24,161 nt of DNA from a virus. Of this stretch, positions 20,599 to 24,161 are shown piece by piece. The translations under genes were made by a program, and so were the position numbers. The DNA is taken from the IMG/VR virus record IMGVR_UViG_3300020281_000127, positions 1 through 24,161 of that record; one strand, written 5' to 3'. Positions within the stretch are counted from its first letter, which is position 1. Every line of letters begins with the position of its first letter. A model generated the notes under the pieces. The model searched no databases. It saw only the letters and a list, made by a program, of their open reading frames with translations, and was not told where the DNA came from.

Positions 20599-20892
20599 GT
20601 GAGTAAAACAACAATATCAGATAGATCCTCAATGACTTTTAGTTTGCCGTATTTGATACAAATTATCGGAGCGATTGGGGCCTTAACTTATACCTATGTC
20701 ACTTTAACGGATAAAGTAGATTATTTAGAAAACCAGGTAGCGGCAATGCAAGAAGATATAAAAACAAATGCACAATGGCAAAGAGAATGGGAAAGCGGAG
20801 GTATCTTGCCCCTGGATGTAGAGCAAAACGAAAAGATCAAATATTTAGAATGGGAAGTTATCAAACTTCATAAACAATTATACGGAAACTAA
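20599..20892 (+). CDS. Membrane-anchored coiled-coil protein
   Basis: This encodes 97 residues from a GTG at 20599, directly after the stop of the gp10-like gene. A hydrophobic helix at about residues 14-37 (SLPYLIQIIGAIGALTYTYV) is followed by a charged, coiled-coil-like region (KVDYLENQVAAMQEDIKTN) and a C-terminal helix ending YLEWEVIKLHKQLYGN. The topology is that of an i-spanin or a small holin-like protein, as in the gene at 9526. It could also be a virion-associated membrane protein used in DNA entry. I cannot choose between these. Confidence 0.65.
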   Translation: MSKTTISDRSSMTFSLPYLIQIIGAIGALTYTYVTLTDKVDYLENQVAAMQEDIKTNAQWQREWESGGILPLDVEQNEKIKYLEWEVIKLHKQLYGN

Positions 20893-20893
20893 A

Positions 20894-21508
20894 ATGCCAG
20901 ATTACGGAGACAGAGGAGGATTTCAAGGTAGCGGTAGAGGAGGCAATCCTGGAAACTCTGGGGCCGGTTATGGATCTAACAATAGAGGAACGGCATACTC
21001 AAAACAATTAGGCGAGGCAATAGCCAGGGCCAATATGAGAAATGCTCCCGCAGAAGTAGATCCGTTGACACAATCAATCGTCCAGGAAAGAGGAGGTTTA
21101 ACTTTTAGATCTGTTTCTCCAAATGACTTAGCCGCCGCCGCCGGATTAATGGCCCAGGCTAATAGATTTGGCCCGGATAATAACGACGTACAAAGAGCGT
21201 TAGGCAACGCATATTCTAGAGTAGATCCTGGGGCCGCAACGAGAGGTGTTTTAGGATCTTATAACCTGGGTATGGGCGTAAATCCGACAACTAATATGGG
21301 CCTTATAGATAGCCTGGCATATAACACAATAGATCAACCAGAATTTAGAGATCTATTTTCGCCAATGAATATATTTGGCGGTTTATTAGGGGCCGCAACC
21401 GGCCTTCCTTTTGCCGGTATGGCTTTAAAAGGTTTACTTGATAGAAAAGACAAACAAGAAAAAAACGTAAAAATGGCAAAATTAGAAGGTAAAGAAATTG
21501 GCTCGTAG
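20894..21508 (+). CDS. Gly-rich probable internal virion or ejection protein
   Basis: This encodes 204 residues. The first 30 are Gly/Asn/Arg-rich and disordered (GGFQGSGRGGNPGNSGAGYG). The middle is Ala-rich and helical, and residues about 150-185 contain a hydrophobic Gly/Leu segment (NIFGGLLGAATGLPFAGMAL) that could insert in a membrane. The C-terminus is charged. That combination is typical of the small ejection proteins of podoviruses, which leave the head and cross the cell envelope. The neighbours to the right are of the same kind. The call is by composition and context. Confidence 0.6.
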   Translation: MPDYGDRGGFQGSGRGGNPGNSGAGYGSNNRGTAYSKQLGEAIARANMRNAPAEVDPLTQSIVQERGGLTFRSVSPNDLAAAAGLMAQANRFGPDNNDVQRALGNAYSRVDPGAATRGVLGSYNLGMGVNPTTNMGLIDSLAYNTIDQPEFRDLFSPMNIFGGLLGAATGLPFAGMALKGLLDRKDKQEKNVKMAKLEGKEIGS

Positions 21509-21728
21509 AACGTTATCGCGTCCGGCGGAAGGCCAGGATCCCAAGGATTACTTAAATTATTTGATTGATGAAATCGAATATATAACGGGAATAACCGTTG
21601 CTAAAGGCGAAAGATTTGAAATAGGAGATCTAGACGGTACGGAAATCGTACTTGTTTCCCCTAACGGATCTAAATATAAAATAGGAGTAGATAATGCCGG
21701 AAACATTACAACAACTCTCGTATCCTAA
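21498..21728 (+). CDS. Conserved small beta protein, TTG start
   Basis: This encodes 76 residues from a TTG at 21498, with AGAAGG upstream, overlapping the previous gene by 11 bases. It runs RRTLSRPAEGQDPKDYLNYL, then IDEIEYITGI, then ERFEIGDLDGTEIVLVSPNG and KYKIGVDNAGNITTTLVS. The C-terminal SPNGxxYxIxVDNAGNI pattern is one I have seen in small phage proteins of unknown role near the tail and ejection genes. No catalytic motif is seen. The next gene starts inside it with a good ribosome site. Confidence 0.7.
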   Translation: MARRTLSRPAEGQDPKDYLNYLIDEIEYITGITVAKGERFEIGDLDGTEIVLVSPNGSKYKIGVDNAGNITTTLVS

Positions 21729-22083
21729 AGAGGAATGGGAGATCGCAAAAAAGTATATTGCTCCGGCAATAAAACATCAGGATCTCTATCTTTTAGAAGA
21801 TGTAGAGGCTAAAATATACGACGGAACTTTCCAACTCTGGCCAGGAAAACAATCTGCTTTTATAACCGAGGTCAATTACTTTCCGCAAAAAACAACAATC
21901 AACTTATTATTTTGCGGAGGCAAATATGAAGAGTTAGAGGCAATGTTGCCTTTAATTGAAGAATTCGCCAGGAGGATAGGCGCAACACGTTTTTACGGAG
22001 GAGGCCGCCCTGGTTGGATAAAAAAAATTAAACACCTTGGGTTTAAGTCAGAAAATTTAATAAGTAAGGATTTAGAATTATGA
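21694..22083 (+). CDS. GNAT-like / T7 gp13-like internal virion protein
   Basis: This encodes 129 residues from ATG 21694, overlapping the gene before by 35 bases, with AGGAG eight bases upstream. The layout (FITEVNYFPQKTTINLLFCG strands, then KYEELEAMLPLIEEFARRIG helix, then TRFYGGGRPGWIKKIKHLGF) resembles acetyltransferase-fold proteins that in T7 are represented by the internal virion protein gp13. The GGRPGW loop replaces the acetyl-CoA loop, so enzyme activity is doubtful. It sits with other ejection-type genes, which supports a virion role. The family assignment is from pattern memory. Confidence 0.65.
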   Translation: MPETLQQLSYPKEEWEIAKKYIAPAIKHQDLYLLEDVEAKIYDGTFQLWPGKQSAFITEVNYFPQKTTINLLFCGGKYEELEAMLPLIEEFARRIGATRFYGGGRPGWIKKIKHLGFKSENLISKDLEL

Positions 22084-23393
22084 GTAAAGGAAAATCAACA
22101 ACTACCACCACCGTTCCAGGATATCAAAAACAAGCCTTCCAGGATCTATATGCAAAAGGCCGACAAGTAGCAAATATTCCTTTTGAAAGCTACAAAGGCC
22201 AAATGGTAGCGGATCAATCTGCTAACACTAAGGCCGCAAGTGCGGGTAATAGGCAACTGTTTAATCAAGCAAATAGATTTGATCCAACCGCCGGTCTTAT
22301 GGGTATGGTTGGGGCCGGAGCCAACGTGAGAGATGTTGGTTTTAATCCTATGTTGGGCCGCGCTCAAGACGCGTCCGCTAATCAAGTAAACAGAGGATCT
22401 ATTAGAGATCTTGATAGAGGAGAAATTTTAGGAAAAATTGGAAACTATCTAAATCCTTATCAAAACATTGTGACGGATCAAGGCGTCAGAGATCTAAACA
22501 GAGCGAGATTAATGCAATTACAATCAGATCAAGACGCGCAGATTGGATCTGGCGCTTTTGGAGGATCTAGAGGAGCATTATTAGAGGCCGAAACAAATAA
22601 AAATTTCCAAGAACAAGTATCAGACTTTGTAGCAGAACAAAATCAAAGAGGTTTTGACACGGCCGCACAATTAGCAACGTCGGACGCTCAAAGAGCGCTC
22701 CAAGCAGATACAGCAATGCTAGACGCAGATAGAGCGGTTAGTATGGCCAATCAAGCGGCCTTAAATCAGTTTGCTTTAGCAAATCAAAATCTAGGTCAAA
22801 ACTACTTTAATAAATTAGCAGATCTACAATTTGGCACGGCCCAAATGGATCAACAAACCGCTTTAGATCAAGCCAGGTTAGACGACGCGGCTTTAGACAG
22901 ATCCAGGGCATTATATGGAGATATCCTGGGCGCTCAACAAACGGGATTACAAGGATTGCAACAATCAGGTTTACTAGATCAAAACTATGCACAATCTATA
23001 TTAGACGCGCAGAGATCTGAATTCGATAGAAGATTGAAAACACCTTACGATCAATTAGGCGCTTTAGCCTCTGCGGTTAGCGGTGTTCCAATGTTAGGCG
23101 GACAGACTTCGCAGAAAAAAACCGGATTGGGAGACGTTCTAGGAGCCGGTTTACAAGTAGCGAGTTTATTTTCAGACGAACGCTTAAAAACAAACATAAC
23201 TTATTTATATACACAAAAAGACGGACACGAAATATATCAATGGGATTGGAACGACAAGGCCAAGGATATTGGTATAACTGAAGATTATCCGACAATAGGT
23301 GTAATCGCACAAAGAGCGGAAGTTATTAATCCAGACGCAGTATTCCAGGATAAAGATACCGGATACTTATGCGTCAATTATGAGAGGTTATAA
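22080..23393 (+). CDS. Probable ejection protein with C-terminal S74 domain
   Basis: This 437-residue protein starts MSKGKSTTTTTVPGYQKQAF and continues as a very long Ala/Gln/Asp-rich helical region (residues about 110-330), as in podovirus internal or ejection proteins. Residues 365-370 are SDERLK, and the remaining 68 residues (IYQWDWNDKAKDIGI, then TIGVIAQRAEVINPDAV) form a short Peptidase_S74 domain ending YERL. S74 normally matures fibres, and finding it on a helical, non-fibre protein is uncommon outside marine phages. It overlaps the previous gene by four bases (ATGA). Confidence 0.75.
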   Translation: MSKGKSTTTTTVPGYQKQAFQDLYAKGRQVANIPFESYKGQMVADQSANTKAASAGNRQLFNQANRFDPTAGLMGMVGAGANVRDVGFNPMLGRAQDASANQVNRGSIRDLDRGEILGKIGNYLNPYQNIVTDQGVRDLNRARLMQLQSDQDAQIGSGAFGGSRGALLEAETNKNFQEQVSDFVAEQNQRGFDTAAQLATSDAQRALQADTAMLDADRAVSMANQAALNQFALANQNLGQNYFNKLADLQFGTAQMDQQTALDQARLDDAALDRSRALYGDILGAQQTGLQGLQQSGLLDQNYAQSILDAQRSEFDRRLKTPYDQLGALASAVSGVPMLGGQTSQKKTGLGDVLGAGLQVASLFSDERLKTNITYLYTQKDGHEIYQWDWNDKAKDIGITEDYPTIGVIAQRAEVINPDAVFQDKDTGYLCVNYERL

Positions 23394-23395
23394 AT

Positions 23396-24161
23396 ATGAG
23401 TATTGGGAAAAAACCTGGAGGATCTACTCCACCTATAACTCCACAATTTGCTCCTGGCGGATTTACAAATAGACTAGCCAGAATGGGAGGCTTTAACGAT
23501 ATTTTAAATCAAACAGATATCAATGCTCTAACTCCAGATGAATTAGCAAAATATAAACAAAACGTACAAACGGCAAAAGGCCAGGGTATGTCAGATTTAC
23601 TATACGCCCTGGGCGGAGTTATACGAGGAGATAACACGGCGATTGATACTGTTAATCAAAGAAGAGCAACAAGAGAGCAAAATAAAATCGCGGAACTAGA
23701 TAGGATCCGTAAAGAAGAAGATCGTCAAAGAAAAATAGATAAAGAAAATAAAACAATAGAACTACAAGAACGAATGGCCCAGGCGTACAAAGACGGTAAT
23801 TTTGAAGAGGCAATGTCTATTGGCCTGGAATTAGGCGACGGATCTACAATTCAAAATATGTATCAAATGGAAAGAGACAGATTGGCTAGATTGGAGCCGA
23901 CAGTCACAGAGGACGGATTAATAAGAACGGTTGACGAGGACGGCAACTATACATACAGCGTCGATCAAGGCTACTTAGACGCTCAAAAAGAAATTGCCGA
24001 AAGCGCTCCTTTATCTACTACTGTTCCAACTACTTTAATTGATGATGAACTTAAAGATTTTGACGTTATGGATAAATTGGATCTGCAATTAGCCGATACC
24101 AATAAATTTATTACTGCGATAGATAATGATATGTTGCAGTTTGGCCCAGGAGAGGGCGTCC
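23396..24161 (+). CDS. N-terminal part of a probable ejection or internal virion protein (runs off right edge)
   Basis: The frame is open from ATG 23396 to the window end, 255 complete codons, with GAGAGG eight bases before the ATG. The N-terminus is Gly/Pro-rich (KKPGGSTPPITPQFAPGGFT). A short hydrophobic segment (MSDLLYALGGVIRGD, about 67-81) follows, then a long charged coiled coil (ATREQNKIAELDRIRKEEDR onwards, about 93-130) and a helical repeat-like part (AQAYKDGNFEEAMSIGLELG). It probably continues as one of the large ejection proteins that follow the tail genes in podoviruses. Confidence 0.75.
   Translation, partial: MSIGKKPGGSTPPITPQFAPGGFTNRLARMGGFNDILNQTDINALTPDELAKYKQNVQTAKGQGMSDLLYALGGVIRGDNTAIDTVNQRRATREQNKIAELDRIRKEEDRQRKIDKENKTIELQERMAQAYKDGNFEEAMSIGLELGDGSTIQNMYQMERDRLARLEPTVTEDGLIRTVDEDGNYTYSVDQGYLDAQKEIAESAPLSTTVPTTLIDDELKDFDVMDKLDLQLADTNKFITAIDNDMLQFGPGEGV

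Noticed and set aside
1-24161. tRNA, rRNA, CRISPR array, integrase, insertion sequence or attachment site
   Set aside because: I looked for cloverleaf arms, repeat-spacer periodicity, transposase and recombinase motifs and long terminal repeats, and found none that I could support.

Overview
The window is a contiguous piece of a tailed-phage genome (Caudoviricetes), AT-rich and densely coding. The head and tail proteins are of the short-tailed P22/SU10 kind: a portal of about 710 residues, an SU10-type major capsid protein, an SU10-type adaptor and a P22 gp10-like stabiliser. Several small protein families and the cupredoxin-like virion domain are ones I associate with marine phages. GANTC, the methylation site of alphaproteobacterial CcrM, occurs once in 24 kb, so an alphaproteobacterial host is a reasonable inference but not a proof. 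No integrase, polymerase, tRNA, rRNA, CRISPR array or insertion sequence is visible.

Layout. Positions 1-720 hold the end of one gene and a small rightward gene closed by a strong terminator (741-763). Positions 764-1019 are noncoding and purine-rich. Positions 1020-2753 are a compact leftward cassette of eight small, overlapping or abutting genes of unknown function; two of them (54 and 50 codons) are easy to miss. A divergent control region (2754-2877) then leads to the rightward morphogenesis run: TerS, a PD-(D/E)XK nuclease, TerL, portal, four very basic small proteins (one a 27-residue AT-hook peptide), a lysis block (GTA-type 3TM holin, M15 peptidase endolysin, possible spanin), scaffold, major capsid protein, adaptor, tail and fibre genes. 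An inserted cassette (17193-19079) includes a Coq4-like protein. After it come the gp10-like stabiliser and a set of probable ejection proteins, the last of which runs off the right edge.

Control. A 13-bp dyad, ATAGT-N3-ACTAT, recurs at 247-259, 2770-2782, 2793-2805 and 3524-3536, with an N2 form at 2364-2375. All five sit at gene starts or in intergenic DNA of the left 3.6 kb and look like the operators of one regulator. A different perfect 18-bp palindrome overlaps the likely promoter of the scaffold/capsid genes (10034-10064).

Most striking points. (1) Short-palindrome use is extreme: by hand count there is no CATG and one GANTC, against about 280 GATC and about 150 CCWGG. Synonymous codons are visibly bent to achieve this. 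(2) A phage-borne Coq4-like protein keeps the HDxxH-x11-E metal motif of the ubiquinone-biosynthesis family. (3) A tail protein carries a cupredoxin-like domain with an apparently complete His/Cys/His/Met copper ligand set beside a domain resembling Lipoprotein_15. (4) The shared operator family and the leftward small-gene cassette may form an undescribed regulatory or host-interaction module.
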